A DNA stretch of 64,000 nucleotides from Mrakia gelida (taxonomy: Eukaryota > Basidiomycota > Tremellomycetes > Cystofilobasidiales > Mrakiaceae), in contig BRON01000002.1 of the NCBI GenBank assembly GCA_024345305.1, forward strand, positions 1,302,001 through 1,366,000. Reading direction: 5' to 3'. The notes under the pieces were generated by a model. It had not been told where the DNA came from, did not search any database, and saw only the letters and a program-made list of their open reading frames with translations. This document shows positions 11,641 through 22,668 of this stretch, piece by piece. The position numbers were made by a program, and so were the translations under genes. Positions within the stretch are counted from its first letter, which is position 1. Every line of letters begins with the position of its first letter.

Positions 11641-13325
11641 ATGGCTCTCCCTCTTACTCGTACGTTCATCTTCCGAGTCCCTCTTGCCCCTAGATGAAGC
11701 TGACGAGCTTCGTCTTTCAGTCCATGTCTTTTCCGGCTGCTGGTCGCTTCCTTCCGTTGAGCCTGCGTCCATCAACGCCGCTTGCTACCTCCAACTAGGT
11801 GAGCTCCTACTCTCTTTCTCTTCCTCTTCATCGCCTCGAGCTCATCTCTTTTTCGCCTTGTTTCTCTTAGCATTCCCTGGTCGATGGAGTCTCTGCGAGA
11901 GCAACGATCCCGACTCCTCCCCGAACGGTTCGATCTCTTCTTCCTCCTTCTTCTTTTGACCTGATTCGTGTTCACCCGGCTTGACCTTATCTCGACTTTT
12001 CTCTTCTCCAGGTCAACTACCATACCTCCAACATGGTCCCCACCTCATCTCCTCGCTTCCTTCTATCCTGATCTTCCTCTCAAAACTCGCCCCCGAGTCG
12101 GCCTCCCTCGTTCCAACCGAGCTCGAAGGTCAATCAAGAGGATCACCAACGAGCTCAAAACACAGAGGCTCAGATCTCGACGAAAACCTCAGTGATGGAA
12201 AGAGGGCAGAGGGGGTAGCATGGAAGGCTGTCGTCGAAGGAGAACTCGCAGACCTAGTGGTGAGTACCTCTACCAGCGTCTCCTTTTTCGAGGAAGGAAA
12301 GTCGAAGCTCACCTTCTTCACCCGACCTCTTTTTTCTTTTTCTCCAGTCCTACTGTCTCTTCTCCCCGACGGACAACTATGCTCTCCTCCACGACCACCT
12401 TGCCAAAAACCTCTCCTTCCCCCAATCCCACTACCTCCCCAACCGCCTCCGAGCAGTCCACCAGCAACGTCTCCTCTCCGTCGGACTCTGGGACCTCGCC
12501 GACACTCCCTCCTCCTCCTCTTCCTCTCGCCGCCAACGAGACGAACGCCTAGGCATCATGGGAACCGTCGAGAAACTTCAAACTCCCCTCCAATCAGCTT
12601 CGAAAACCCTCCCATCAAAATTCGGCGAGCAAGAACTCATCATTCGAGCGAAATCAACCCTCTCCCTCCTCTCCACCGTCCTCGCGTCGAGTTCGACAGA
12701 CTTCTTCTTCGATTCGAGATCTCCAACGACCACGGATCTTTATCTCTTCTCCCACTTGGCCCTCATCCTCCTCCCTCCCTTTCCCTCGGCGACGTTACCG
12801 GATCACATCAGGACGACCTACCCCAATCTTCAAGCTCACACCCTGAGGGTGTTGTCGCTCTGCTTCCCTCCCGACTCGCCGAACACCTGGCCCCCAAGGA
12901 CGGAGGAGGGACGGAACGCGTCCGCGTCACCGCTGGTACTGGTTGGGAGGGCGCTGAGTGCGCTGCCGGAGGTGGTGGCTGGGTTGTGGAGTGGGAGTGG
13001 AGTGGCGATGGAGAAGAAGGAGGTGGTGAGGAAGGAGAAGACGCAGAAGGAGAAGGATTTTGCGAAGACGAGACTGTATTGGTTTGCCGGGGTGGCAACG
13101 ACGTTTGTGGTGTATCTTTGTGAGTAATCCTCGGGATCGGACGTCGGATGTTGGGAGAGGAGTCGAGGGAAAGGTTCAGTCGCGTCGTGATCTGACGCGC
13201 TTCGTTCTTTTGATGGTCTTTCGACAGTCGCATCTGGATTGATCGAGATAGCTATAGAAGGAGATGAGGAAGAGGAAGAGGGAGCGGAGGAGGTAGAAGA
13301 GGAACCTGCCCAGGGGCAGGAATGA
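11641..13325 (+). CDS. Metaxin/Sam37-like subunit of the mitochondrial outer-membrane sorting machinery
   Basis: Metaxin/Sam37 proteins help insert beta-barrel proteins into the mitochondrial outer membrane. I place the start at 11641: a 19-base exon (MALPLT) with a GTACGT donor at 11660 joins exon 2 at 11721 to give MALPLTLHVFSGCWSLPSVE, the typical metaxin N-terminus. It continues with INAACYLQLAFPGRWSL and GQLPYLQHGPHLISSLPSIL (thioredoxin/GST-like), then LADLVSYCLFSPTDNYALLH, FPQSHYLPNRLRAVHQQRLL and a C-terminal GST-like helical part (FLFSHLALILLPPFPSA region). Near the end LYWFAGVATTFVVYL is a likely membrane anchor, followed by an acidic tail ending QGQE. Ser- and Pro-rich inserts make it longer than animal metaxins. 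Confidence 0.82.
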
Positions 13326-13437
13326 AATGGATTTCTCGTCAAGAGAAGAGTCGCGGTTGAGAAAGTCATGAATTCGTTTCGTTCGTTATCGGATCGAGTT
13401 CCGTCGCTCCACCAAAGGCCGATCCCAGCCGAACCGT

Positions 13438-15954
13438 TTAGCTACTAGGAGGTGTATCGAGCTTGAGATTTCCTGGTCGGGGAGCAGCAACGGAGACAAG
13501 GTCGTCAGCGCTAAGCTCCTCGACTCGTGGCTCGAACAAGACGACACCGACTCACCCTCTCCCTGGACCTTCAGACTCATCGAGCGAAGGAGAGTTTCGA
13601 GCGCGTCTGCCTGTCCAATCCCATCCGTCAACGTTCTGGGAGCGAAGCAAGCAATCAGAGGAGTCAGCTACGAGCGAGCGAAGGAGAGGAGAGAAGAGGA
13701 GAGGCGACGACCCACACGATGGTCCGTTCTTTCGACGAACGAGAGTCCAGGAGACGACCACGAGCGAGGCTGGAAGAAGAAGAAGATATATGTGAGCCGG
13801 AGGTTATCATTCAAAGAGGGAAAGCGATCTGGACTCACTATCCCTCCCTCGTCAGCGGAGCGTCCCAGTTCACGACGACCTCGATTCGATCCGTTGGGTG
13901 GCCATCAAAGTCGAGGGAGAGGGCTGCCAAGAGCGCTCCTTCTACTGGGGACCCGATTATTTGCTGACCAGCAGGTGAAGAAGCATCGCAATCTGGTTGA
14001 ACGAGCGCAGACAAGCGAGGCGAGACTCAGAAACGAGGCGAGCTCGACGAGTCGGACGCGAGGTAACTGACCTCTCAAGGAGAAGAAAGACGAGAGCTCG
14101 GGGAGCTGGAGAGCTTTTTGTAGAGCTTTGAGGGAGGTTTTGGTGGAAGCGAAGATGATGGTGGGCGAAGAGGCAGGGAGAGTTGAGCGAAGGGAAAGGA
14201 GGGCCGCGAGTTTCGACGCTGGAGACTTGACGTTGATGTCTGTCGGAGCGAAGGGTTTAATGTCAGCATGAGGGCTCGAAAATATAACCCATGAGGAGTA
14301 GGATGGACTGACGGATGTGACGAGTCGAAGCATTCTGGAGGAGATCGAGATCCGTCTCGCCAACGATCTCGATGTGAGGGCGACGCAGAATCGAGGAAAA
14401 GTACTCCTTCACTTCCGAGCTGGGTTGTTGTGAGGAGAGTAGGACATGCTGTAGATAGAAGCTGGTCAGATGACGTCTTGAACAGACTATCTCCTTGATT
14501 GAACGACTCACGTTCACGTTCGGTTCCTTCTTAAATCGTCCGTTCGCTCTCACCAGGTCCCACCCCTTTCTTCCTTCCTCCGACTCCCAGACACCCTCCT
14601 CCACTCCAACCCAAGTCACTCCACTAAAGTTCAGCGGTCTTGTCCCAGCGAGCAGCTCCGTCAGCCTCGAAACTTGAGCGATGAGGATCTGAGGTCCGAG
14701 GAGCAACTTGTCGACGATGACCTTCGCGTCAAAGCTGTCGAGAGCAAGAGTCCTAGACTTGAGGTGCTCGGGGATGAGGAGGTAGAGTGTCTGGGTAGCA
14801 CGTCGTGTTGGAGTGAGGAGAAGGATCTGAGGGAGTTTGGGGAAGATGGCGAGCTGAAGAGACGCGACGAGTAGAAGAAGGAAGTCAACGAGGGCGAACA
14901 AAAACTGCGAGAGAGGTGACGAGGTAGAAAGAACCGTGTTCAGAAGCGACGCTAACATCGCCGTAGTCTTTCCCTCTGCTGCTCCACCTGAGAAGATCAT
15001 CGACTGGGGACGACGAACTCCTTCTGCGAGCTGGGATTGACGCGTTGTAAACTCCTCGATTCCAAGCATGCTTCGCAAATGATGGGCGAGTTTAGGGGAT
15101 AGTTGAAGTTCGGCGACCAGTTTTGGAGATTGTGGAAAGACCGAAGGTACGTGGTTGGAGAGCGATCGGCGAGGGGATAGGCGAGGAAGGGTGAAGGACG
15201 AGGGACACGCAGGCGACGTCGGGGAGTGGAGGTTGGAGGAAGAAAGGGAGGGAACCGTTGGAGATTGATTTCGAGGAGATGATGAGGTAGAAGGTAATGA
15301 GTTGGAGTGTGTGGTGATGGGTGAAGATGTGGTTGGAAGCCGTGAGGAAGATGAGGACGTCGAGGAGGAAGGCGCGTAGGGTGGGAGGGTTCGTCGGAGG
15401 AGGGAAGCGAGCGACCCCGGCACCTCGCTCGTCGTCGAGACAGGTTCCGAGTAGGCAGGTAGAGCTTCTGAGGTCTGGGAGCGTGCGACAATATCAAAGC
15501 AGACGGATGTGAGTGGGTGTGTTTCCCTCAGGTCAGAAGGAAAGAGAGTGAAGGAGCTCACCTGCTCCTCCTCGCGATGATCACTTGCTTGCAGCTCAAC
15601 CGCTCCAGCAGCTTCGTTTCCGACCGAGAGGAGTCCAAGGATGGTAGCGAGCATCTCCGACTGAGCAAGCATCGCGTCTCCAGTTCGACCAGCAGAGATG
15701 AGGTCGCGGATCCTGAAGGCGAAGGGAAGAGGGAAGGGGAGGAGGTCAGCTTCGTTTGTTTGTTGAGCTCGTACGAGTCCGAAGAGCTCTCTTCGAGTAG
15801 GACGAACTGCTGGAGTGAAGCTGCCGACACAGGAAGCTGCTGCTGTTGAGGTGCTCGTTCCTCCTCTGCTGAGCGATCCTGCGGAGTCTTGGGCTCGTCG
15901 AGGCTGAGGGAGAAGCAAAGTGGGAAGGAAGGAGGTCGAGGGAGGAGGAGGCAT
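13438..15954 (-). CDS. Degenerate DEAD-box-like RNA helicase, probably mitochondrial (Mrh4-like)
   Basis: The ATP-binding motif I is seen in MIFSGGAAEGKTTAML, preceded by a Q-motif-like FTTRQSQLAEGVRRPQS. A motif Ia-like LLLTPTRRATQTLYLL and motif Ib-like GPQILIAQVSRLTELL follow. Motif II reads VEEG in place of DEAD, motif III reads SSQ in place of SAT, and the motif VI region GYLARGRLLDSRSSKERTIV lacks the HRxGRxGR arginines in normal form. Domain 2 pieces include TIIFASTKTSLKALQKALQL and RIEVVVNWDAPLTREGY. The N-terminal 200 residues are Ser/Pro-rich, compatible with an organelle leader. The last intron phase puts the stop at 13438. Mrh4 assignment is inference; a broken helicase is the alternative. 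The ATG at 15954 opens the longest frame, but an intron near 15720-15780 could change the N-terminus. Confidence 0.65.
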
Positions 15955-17091
15955 GAAGTCGGCTTTTCAGGCTCTGCCACGATACCCAGAGATGCCAGAA
16001 TGACCGGGGATGCAACATAGGACTCACATCATGTCTGAGTGAGGAGATTGATCCTGTGAGGAGTCTGGACGGGGAGGAGATGCTGACGGTTGGAGGTCGA
16101 GAGGGTTGAGCTCGTCGCGAGCTCGAGGTCAACACGGTCAGAGACCGGACCGATTAGCTCGCGAGAAAAACGAGAGGAAGGTATTTTTTTCTGGCCTAGC
16201 CTCAGATCTTCCCCCCAGCTTCGTTCCCAGCTATGAAAAACATCACCTCTCACTGAAGATCTCGAGGGAAAGATCTCGATCTCACTGAAGATCTCGTGCT
16301 CGCCAACACGTGACTCTCCCAAACTACAAAAGCTGAATTCCTCCCGTCCTCCTCCTTCTCTTCATTGACCACGTTAGTCTCCTCCTCCCCCCCTACTGCT
16401 TCTCTTCCACTCTCTTCCCTCTTACTGACCCTCCCTTCCGTTCCCTTCCCACCCCACAGACTCTGCAGGATTCATTTCTATAGAGAAACAACTGGTCTTG
16501 CTAGTTTTAAACTAGCCACATCATTTCACGCTCGAAGCTGAAACGACTACCCACAGCCCTTCACGGAGGACATGCAGTTCTTTCTTCCCTTGGGGAGAGA
16601 GAGCTGTCGATGAAGTGGATCGACTCTTGATGCTCCTCGCTTGCGAGGTTAGTGGATAGACGGTATCGGGCTCGTGGGACTTTTCTGAGAGCGTGGCTTC
16701 ACCCCTTCCTCTCCCCCCCCCCTCTGAACTCGACTCTTTTCTTGCTCCTCGGAGCGAGGGAGGTTGATGGCTGAGGTCCCCTCTACCCTACTTTACCTTC
16801 TTCTCTCATCCTATCTCTTCGTCCTCTCCAGCTTGCCACCTTCCTTCTTCGAACGAGAGACGAACGACGGAGGGCGAGGGCTGAAAGTTTGTTGGATCCC
16901 TCCTCGTCCTCAACTGCTCGGACGCTCGACGTTGAAGACTCGAAAACTTTCTCGTTGATCTGGGATCTCCTTGCTGAGTCTCGGAGACGATGGAGAGAGA
17001 AAAAAATCAGGCGGGAGCGGAGCAGACGAGCAGGAAACGAAAGCTGCTTCAATCGATCGAGCTCACCTCCGACCTCCATCTTCCTCTCGCC
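15955..17091. promoter_or_regulatory. Long divergent intergenic region upstream of helicase and LPMO-like genes
   Basis: About 1.1 kb with no supported gene, the longest gap in the window. The helicase side (16025-16320) may hold a non-coding leader exon with a GTGAGT donor near 16025. The centre has a 17-base near-perfect palindrome at 16500-16516 and a CCTCGC/GCGAGG hairpin at 16635-16648. The right part is CT-rich, as expected of a fungal promoter of a secreted-protein gene. Confidence 0.4.
16500..16516. repeat. 17-base palindrome
   Basis: GCTAGTTTTAAACTAGC has 8-base complementary arms around one T. It stands alone in an AT-richer patch of the divergent promoter region and could be a dimeric transcription-factor site. 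Confidence 0.6.
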
Positions 17092-18485
17092 ATGTGGTCT
17101 TCACTCCTCCTCCCGCTGCTTCTTGTTCTCCCCCTCGTCGACGCTCATGGATTCATCACCTCGCACAAGGCTCGAATGGTGAGTTTAACCTCATCCTTCA
17201 CTTATGAACGAGCTTCAAAGGAGGAGACGGAGCTCACGGACGATCCCTTCCCTCTCCTCCCTCTCTTTCTCACCTTCGTTGTCCTTCTTTTTTTCCTTCT
17301 TCTCGCTTCTAGCCTGGAGAGGCTTCCAAAGCTATCTGTGGAGAGGAGTTCAACGCTCACTGGAACGGTTCGAGAAACGGAAACGGTGAGCTCGCTCGTT
17401 CCGTCCCTCCTCCCTCCCTCGACCTCGCTTGCGACCTTCGCTTCTTCTCCGCCCCCAGCCCGTCCTGACGAACTTCCTCCGCTCGACCGATTTCGGCTAG
17501 ATATCTACGGACCTATCTTTCCTCACAACCTTCCTTCTGAATGCAGATGGTTCGTCTGATCCGCTCTCCAAGCTCGCTTCACGAACGGAGGTGACCGACT
17601 GAGCGTGCTCTCGCCTTCTCCCGCAGGTATCTCTGCCGAGGGATGCAGTTCGAAGACAACAAGGACAACGTCTACACCATCCCTGCTAACGCTCCTGTTC
17701 ACATCGAGATCTTCGTGCTCGCTGGTCACGCTGGAACGGCAAATCTCTCAGTGGTTGACGTCGAGCGAAACGAGGTCAGTCGAAGTCCTCCCCCCGTCTG
17801 CCTTCTTCGTCTTCCTGCCTCAAACTCCCATGCCCGAAGCTGACCAAGATCTTCTCCTTTCGATTCCCAGGTCATCTCAGGTGCTCAGCTTCGATACTGG
17901 GGAAAGGGAGCGTACGCGGAGAACACCCTCGCTCCTCCTTTCCCTCCTTCGAACGAGGTGAGTTTCGTCTCTGATCATTCTATGACTTCGACGACGGATT
18001 CTGAAGTGTGTTTATCATCTGTGTATGAAGATCGACTTCGTCGAAGACATGCCTGATCTCCTCGGACGGTGAGCAGCTCTCCTCTCGCTTTTTTCTTCGC
18101 TCTGCGTTCCTTCTTCCCTTGTTTCGAGCTGACGTCCTCTTCCTGAATCTCGATCTCAGATGCCAACAGCCTGGCGAGTGCGTCCTTCAGTGGTGGTGGT
18201 GGGGAAAGGGTACGTCCTCTTCATCTCATGTCGTCCTTCCTCGCTCGACGAAAACTGACGCGTCGTCCTTCGATTTGCACTCGCAGAGACCGCTCGAGAT
18301 CAGTACTTCGAGAGCTGTGAGTTGAAACTCTTCAGAACACGTCGTATCCACGAGATCGGGTGCTCACCTTCTCGTTCTCCGTCGCAGGCATCGACTTCGT
18401 TCAGCCGGTCAACCTCGTCGCGTCCGACGACGACGACGCTCAGGTTTTGATGGACGCGAGCTCGTTCTCTCATCACCAGCACTGA
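17092..18485 (+). CDS. Secreted lytic polysaccharide monooxygenase-like protein with N-terminal histidine
   Basis: An 18-residue signal peptide (MWSSLLLPLLLVLPLVDA) is followed directly by HGFITSHKARM, so signal cleavage would leave His at position 1, as needed for a copper histidine brace. The mature chain continues PGEASKAICGEEFNAHWNGS, RFRLDIYGPIFPHNLPSECR and WYLCRGMQFEDNKDNVYTIP. A second candidate copper His lies in IEIFVLAGHAGTANLS, and a C-terminal block CVLQWWWWGKETARDQYFES followed by CIDF resembles the closing strand of chitin-binding type-4/AA10-AA15 LPMOs (axial aromatic). At least six introns were inferred; one donor is GTTCGT. No GPI signal is seen; the tail is acidic then His-rich. 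Polysaccharide cleavage is plausible, but a copper-binding X325-like role cannot be excluded. Confidence 0.65.
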
Positions 18486-18823
18486 TCCACCACACCATAG
18501 AATCCTTATACTCCTAGTACTACCTACACTTATTGTTCTCTCGATCTTGACGAACCTTAACGCGCCGAAAAATCGAGCTCGTTCAGAACGTCTCGCGAGG
18601 AGCCAGCCCGTCAGACCCGGTCAGGTAGGGGAAAGGAGATCCTCCCGGCGTCCAAGTCTCTTCCGTAAAGCGGAGGCTGAGAAGCCTGCCCTTCTCCCGA
18701 ACAGCTGACGTCGTTCTGCTCCCTCGTTTGGGTTCCTCCCTCCAACACCCATCTCCAATCTCACGCCGCTTCTTCTCTCCATCCCCTCGACTCCACCCTC
18801 GCACTCACGACTTCACTATCGAT
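18486..18823. other. Intergenic between LPMO-like and coiled-coil genes
   Basis: About 340 bases; LPMO-like 3' end, then a short pyrimidine-rich promoter stretch before 18824. No other element seen. Confidence 0.4.
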
Positions 18824-19992
18824 ATGGCCTCTCGACAAGCTAAAAGGATCGAAGACCTCAAGCACACTCTCAAGAGAGTTCGAGGAGAGCTGAAGGCCGC
18901 GGTGGACGAGCTCAGCTTGGTGAAGGAACGAAGCTCTGCCTTTGAGCTCAAGCAGTCTTCGCTCTCCTCCGAGTTGCAAGACTCTCAGCATCTGTTCTAG
19001 CTCAGGGAGTCGAAGGTAGGTGTCCTAAATGTCTACTTGATCTTGCCTGGCGAGCCGTCGCGACTCTTGATCGCCTCGCTCGTTTTGAGCTTACGCATGC
19101 TCCCTTCTCCTGTGAACTCTCAGATCAAGGATCTCCTGAGCCAGAACGAGGTCAAGGGTACCAAGATCTCCGTCCTTGAAGCAGAAGCTGAGGAGAGTAA
19201 GCAGCAGGTGAGCTGGACTTCTTCCCTTCGCGTCCCCCAAAAGTCGAGCAACTTCTGAGCTCTTCCTTCGCTTTTTGGTTTCGAAACTCAAGATCAAGGA
19301 CCTCAAGAGCTCTTTGCGGGGAAGCAGAAGTACTCTATCTCAATGGAGGAGCTCGCGACTTCGAACCTCGCCAACGCGGACCTTCAAAATCGCGCGCGTT
19401 CGACCTTTGAACTTTCTTGCTCTTGAGACCCAGCTTACTCTCTTCGCCTTCTTCAACAGATCAAGTTCCTCGAAGCTGAGAGACTCGCGTATGAAGGATC
19501 GACCGAGGGAAGCACTGTCTCGTTCTCCGGGAGTTTCCTCGCTCCTCAAGCGGAATCGAACGATCGCGACGTCGCGTCGACTCGAGATCCTCGAGCCGAC
19601 TCTGCAGAGACGAAGGCATGTTCGCCTTTTATCTCGTCTTCTACCGCTTGATTTTCTTCTTCCTCCACTGACCAGTCCCCGTCTCGCCTTTGTTCCCTAG
19701 CTCAAGCAGAAACAGGTCGAACTCGAAGCGTCGACCACTTCACTTCACGTCGGGCCCTGCTGCTCTGAGGTGAGTCGCCTGCTCGCCCTCACCTTTTCCT
19801 CCAGCTGAGCTTCTCTTTTTGATTGTGTTCCAGGCGAAGGGTCAGCTCCTCGAGCACTCTCATCGAAAGGACGCGATCCTCAAACTCTGCGACTGTTTCG
19901 ACGCGATCTCGATCAACGAAGACAGCGAGGTCGTCGACTTGATTCCTCTCGTCTCGGCGATCAAGAAGCAAGCTAGTAAGATCAAGGAGTAG
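18824..19992 (+). CDS. Predicted coiled-coil protein of unknown function; exon structure uncertain
   Basis: I do not recognise this gene. From the ATG at 18824 the product is a charged heptad-like coiled coil (SRQAKRIEDLKHTLKRVRGE). Read straight through, the frame meets TAG at 18998-19000; treating 18919-18999 as an intron of about 81 bases removes the stop and gives LLRESK. Later exons continue the coil: IKDLLSQNEVKGTKISVLEA, then FAGKQKYSISMEELATSNLA, then IKFLEAERLAYEGSTEGSTV and finally KGQLLEHSHRKDAILKLCDC, ending ISINEDSEVVDLIPLVSAIK-KQASKIKE at 19992. Every segment is Lys/Glu-rich, which supports one protein, but phases around 19320-19470 do not join cleanly, so a pseudogene or mis-joined model remains possible. 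The small final exon looks intact. Confidence 0.5.
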
Positions 19993-20761
19993 ACAGTGAG
20001 TCATTCCCGGGTTGGTTCGGTTCGCGGAGGGGAAGTGAGTCTGAGCTAACCTCAGCTCTGTCTCGATAGGTTCAGCTCGACTTCGTCTCTGCCGCTGTCT
20101 CCTCGCCCTCGCCGCACTCTCTTCCTCCCCTAGTATGCTCCCTTTGCGCGAGTACCGATCTCCACCTATCGCTTACTCTTTCACGACCTCTTCATGACTG
20201 CTCTTGAGGACTCGTCTCTCGCTTATGGAAAGAGACGCGCGTCGCGTCGAGCTCGTCTCGTCTCGTCTTCCCTCACCTATCCTTTCCTCCGTTCGAAGAA
20301 CTCTCTCGCCTCGATCAGCCTCAGTGCAGCACTTGCGCAGGCTATTCCTCGTAGACCTCACCGAGCTCTGACCGAAAGAGAGAGAGCAAGAACGAGAAGG
20401 TCGGTAAGATCGTATCGAGATTCGAGCGAGAGAGAGAAACAAGCAAGGGAGAGAGAAACGAACGAAACAGAAAAAGCAAACGAACGAACGAAAAGCGTAG
20501 AGATTGGGAAAGACGAGGGGAGGGTGGGGTGGGATGTGCTAGCGACGAAGAGGGAGTGGAGTGGAGTGTAAAGAGGAGGAGGGGTGGAGTGTGGAACGCG
20601 ACGTGTACGAACGAAGACGGGGACGAAGGGTGGATTGTTTAGAGAGAAGGAGGAGAGGGAGAGGTAGTCCAACGAGGCCCAAGATAGCGAACCCAAAGGA
20701 GGGAGAGAGAGAGAGAGGGAGGTACAGAAGAAGGGAAAGGCAGCGAGCGCCGAACGCGTCG
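19993..20761. other. Intergenic, convergent ends of coiled-coil gene and RAD6
   Basis: About 770 bases with no supported gene. It contains a purine-rich low-complexity tract at about 20380-20500 (GAGAGA and CGAA-type repeats) and further GGAGAGGG-rich sequence up to the RAD6 stop. Confidence 0.45.
20380..20500 (+). repeat. Purine-rich low-complexity tract
   Basis: Imperfect GAGAGA and CGAACGAACG microsatellite-like sequence on the + strand between two convergent genes; likely 3' untranslated or spacer DNA. Confidence 0.5.
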
Positions 20762-22157
20762 TTAACCTCTCCCGTCGTCTCCCGCCACCTCGACCTCCAT
20801 CCCAGGAGGAGATCTGCTCCCCGTCCCCGTCACCGTCGTCGTCGGGATCCCACCGTCTTGGACGCCTTGCATCCCACCCTCAGCCTGCTCAGGAGCTCCG
20901 TCCTCTTCCTCCTCCTCCTCGTCGTCCTCCTCGCCTTCGTTCCCTTCCATCCACGAGGCCTCGACGGTCTGCTTGACTCGACGAACGTACTCCTTCATCG
21001 AGTCTCGGTAGAGTTGGGCGGCTTCGGCGTTGGCGGGACTGCAGAAGGAGAGCAAGGGAGGGGGTGGGAAGGGAGGGACGTGAAGGGAAGAAGGAGCAAG
21101 AAGGGAAAGGAGCGAGGTCAGCTCGCGAGGTCGAGCGTGAAGGTGAAGGGAGAAGCGGAGAGCCTTCTGGGTCCTTCTCAGAACCACGAGAAGGTGTGAG
21201 AGGCTTCGTCTCGAGCAGCGGAACCTCGCTCCGAGCTGAGCGTGGTGTCCAAGAGGGACGCGAGGAGGTTTGGGAAAGGAAGGTGGAAACTGACCTGTTG
21301 GGATTGGGATCGTTGAAGAGGGACTGCACAGATGTCAGGATAGCAGCGACGTCGTAGGTTGGGGACCACCTGTTCTGGAGGATATCGAGGCAGAGTTCTC
21401 CGTTGGCGTAGACGTTGGGGTGGAACATCTTTGAGAGGAACTTGACGGTGGGAGGTTTGTTGGGGTAGGATTCCTCGAAGGTGAGGGTGAGTCGGAAGGT
21501 GCCGTCTTCGAAGGGGGTTTCAGCTGGTAGGAATCGGAACGAGAAGAGGAGAGTCAGCGAGGTGTTCGAAGATGGCTCTGAAGACGGGTTGGAGGAAGGA
21601 ATGATTGGCGAAGTGGTGGAGCTGTCGGAGAGAAGGTTCGGTCGAGGGAGGGAAGGAAAGGAAGCGAATGGGTTGCTGAGCTCGTCTGACGAGGGAAGGT
21701 TGGCTTAGAGCTACCTTCCTTCCAACAGAGAGGGTTTGTCGATCCTCCCAGATACTCTCGAGACCTGCAGAAAGATCTTCCTCGAGCAAAATGGCTCGCA
21801 AAGTCGATTCCTGCCAGAATCTCCACCACCGAACCTTCGCTGGTTGCCCTCTCCCCACCTCCTCCCTTCCCTTCCCTCCTGCTCCGACTTGAACGACTGT
21901 AGAGAGACTCACCTGGACCAAAGATGACTGCATTCCAGAGCATGAGGTTATCTGCACATGGCGCTCCTGAAACACCGAAAGGAGGATCTGAGGATAGACG
22001 TTTGAAGTCTCGAATCAAGCGACGACGGCAGGCGGTGGACTAGAGGGGAGCGAGAGAAGGGAAGGTGACATGACCAGCAAGAACGACAAGGACGAGAAAG
22101 AAGTGGTTAGTCTCGCTAGATGGCGGGAAAGATGATGGTCTGAAGGAGGCTTACCAT
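20762..22157 (-). CDS. RAD6: Ubiquitin-conjugating enzyme E2, Rad6/Ubc2
   Basis: Rad6 is the E2 for mono-ubiquitination of histone H2B and PCNA and for N-end-rule degradation. Exon 1 consists of the ATG alone; the GTAAGC donor follows at once and exon 2 opens [20 protein letters not shown], giving the family N-terminus. Next come [56 protein letters not shown] and [20 protein letters not shown] with the active-site Cys in ELCLDIL. The core ends with [20 protein letters not shown]. The C-terminal tail is acidic ([18 protein letters not shown]) then Gly/Thr-rich, as in budding-yeast Rad6 where it serves histone targeting; it is absent in mammals. Divergent from NDUFAF7. Confidence 0.95.
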
Positions 22158-22668
22158 GTTGTAGTGAAAGTGTAGGTTTCGTTGAAAGGTTTGAAAGCGA
22201 GGATGTGGGTGGAGGGAAACGAGAGTTGACCTTCCTCGAACCTCAAGAGGAGGCAGGAGGAGGCAGGTCATTTCGTCCCCCTCCGACTTCGAACACCCAT
22301 CAGCTATCAACAAAACTTCTTATCAGACCTCTCGTTAACGTGAGTACTATCTTCAAGGTACATAGAAGACCTGGCCGAGCTCAAAAAGCTGACAAACCTT
22401 TCTTTTTGGTCGAACCAGCTCACTCAAAGACGGTTCCCTCAATCCGGCCATCTCCCTTCCCCTTCGCCTCGCTTCGAAACTCTCCTCCTACCAACACAAC
22501 CCGACAACCCGAATCGGTTTCGCTCGGATAGGATTCCAATCGGACATCAACAGCAGTCCATTCCGATCTTCATATACCTCCTCGGTCGATCGACCTCATC
22601 AAAAAGAGCGAGCTCGTCCATCTCCTCCGCACCGACCTCTCCGCTTCCCTTCAAGATCGAGCTCAACC
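22158..22668. promoter_or_regulatory. Shared upstream region of RAD6 and NDUFAF7
   Basis: About 510 bases between divergent starts; pyrimidine-rich near the NDUFAF7 start. No specific site or additional gene is recognised. Confidence 0.35.

Noticed and set aside
15746..16135. Possible upstream extension of the helicase with an organelle-like leader
   Set aside because: No ATG opens this frame and splicing from it into the next exon runs into a stop; the ATG at 15954 was kept.
16764..16958. Short frame with a hydrophobic start before the LPMO-like gene
   Set aside because: Likely leader sequence; the signal-peptide-bearing start at 17092 fits the family far better.
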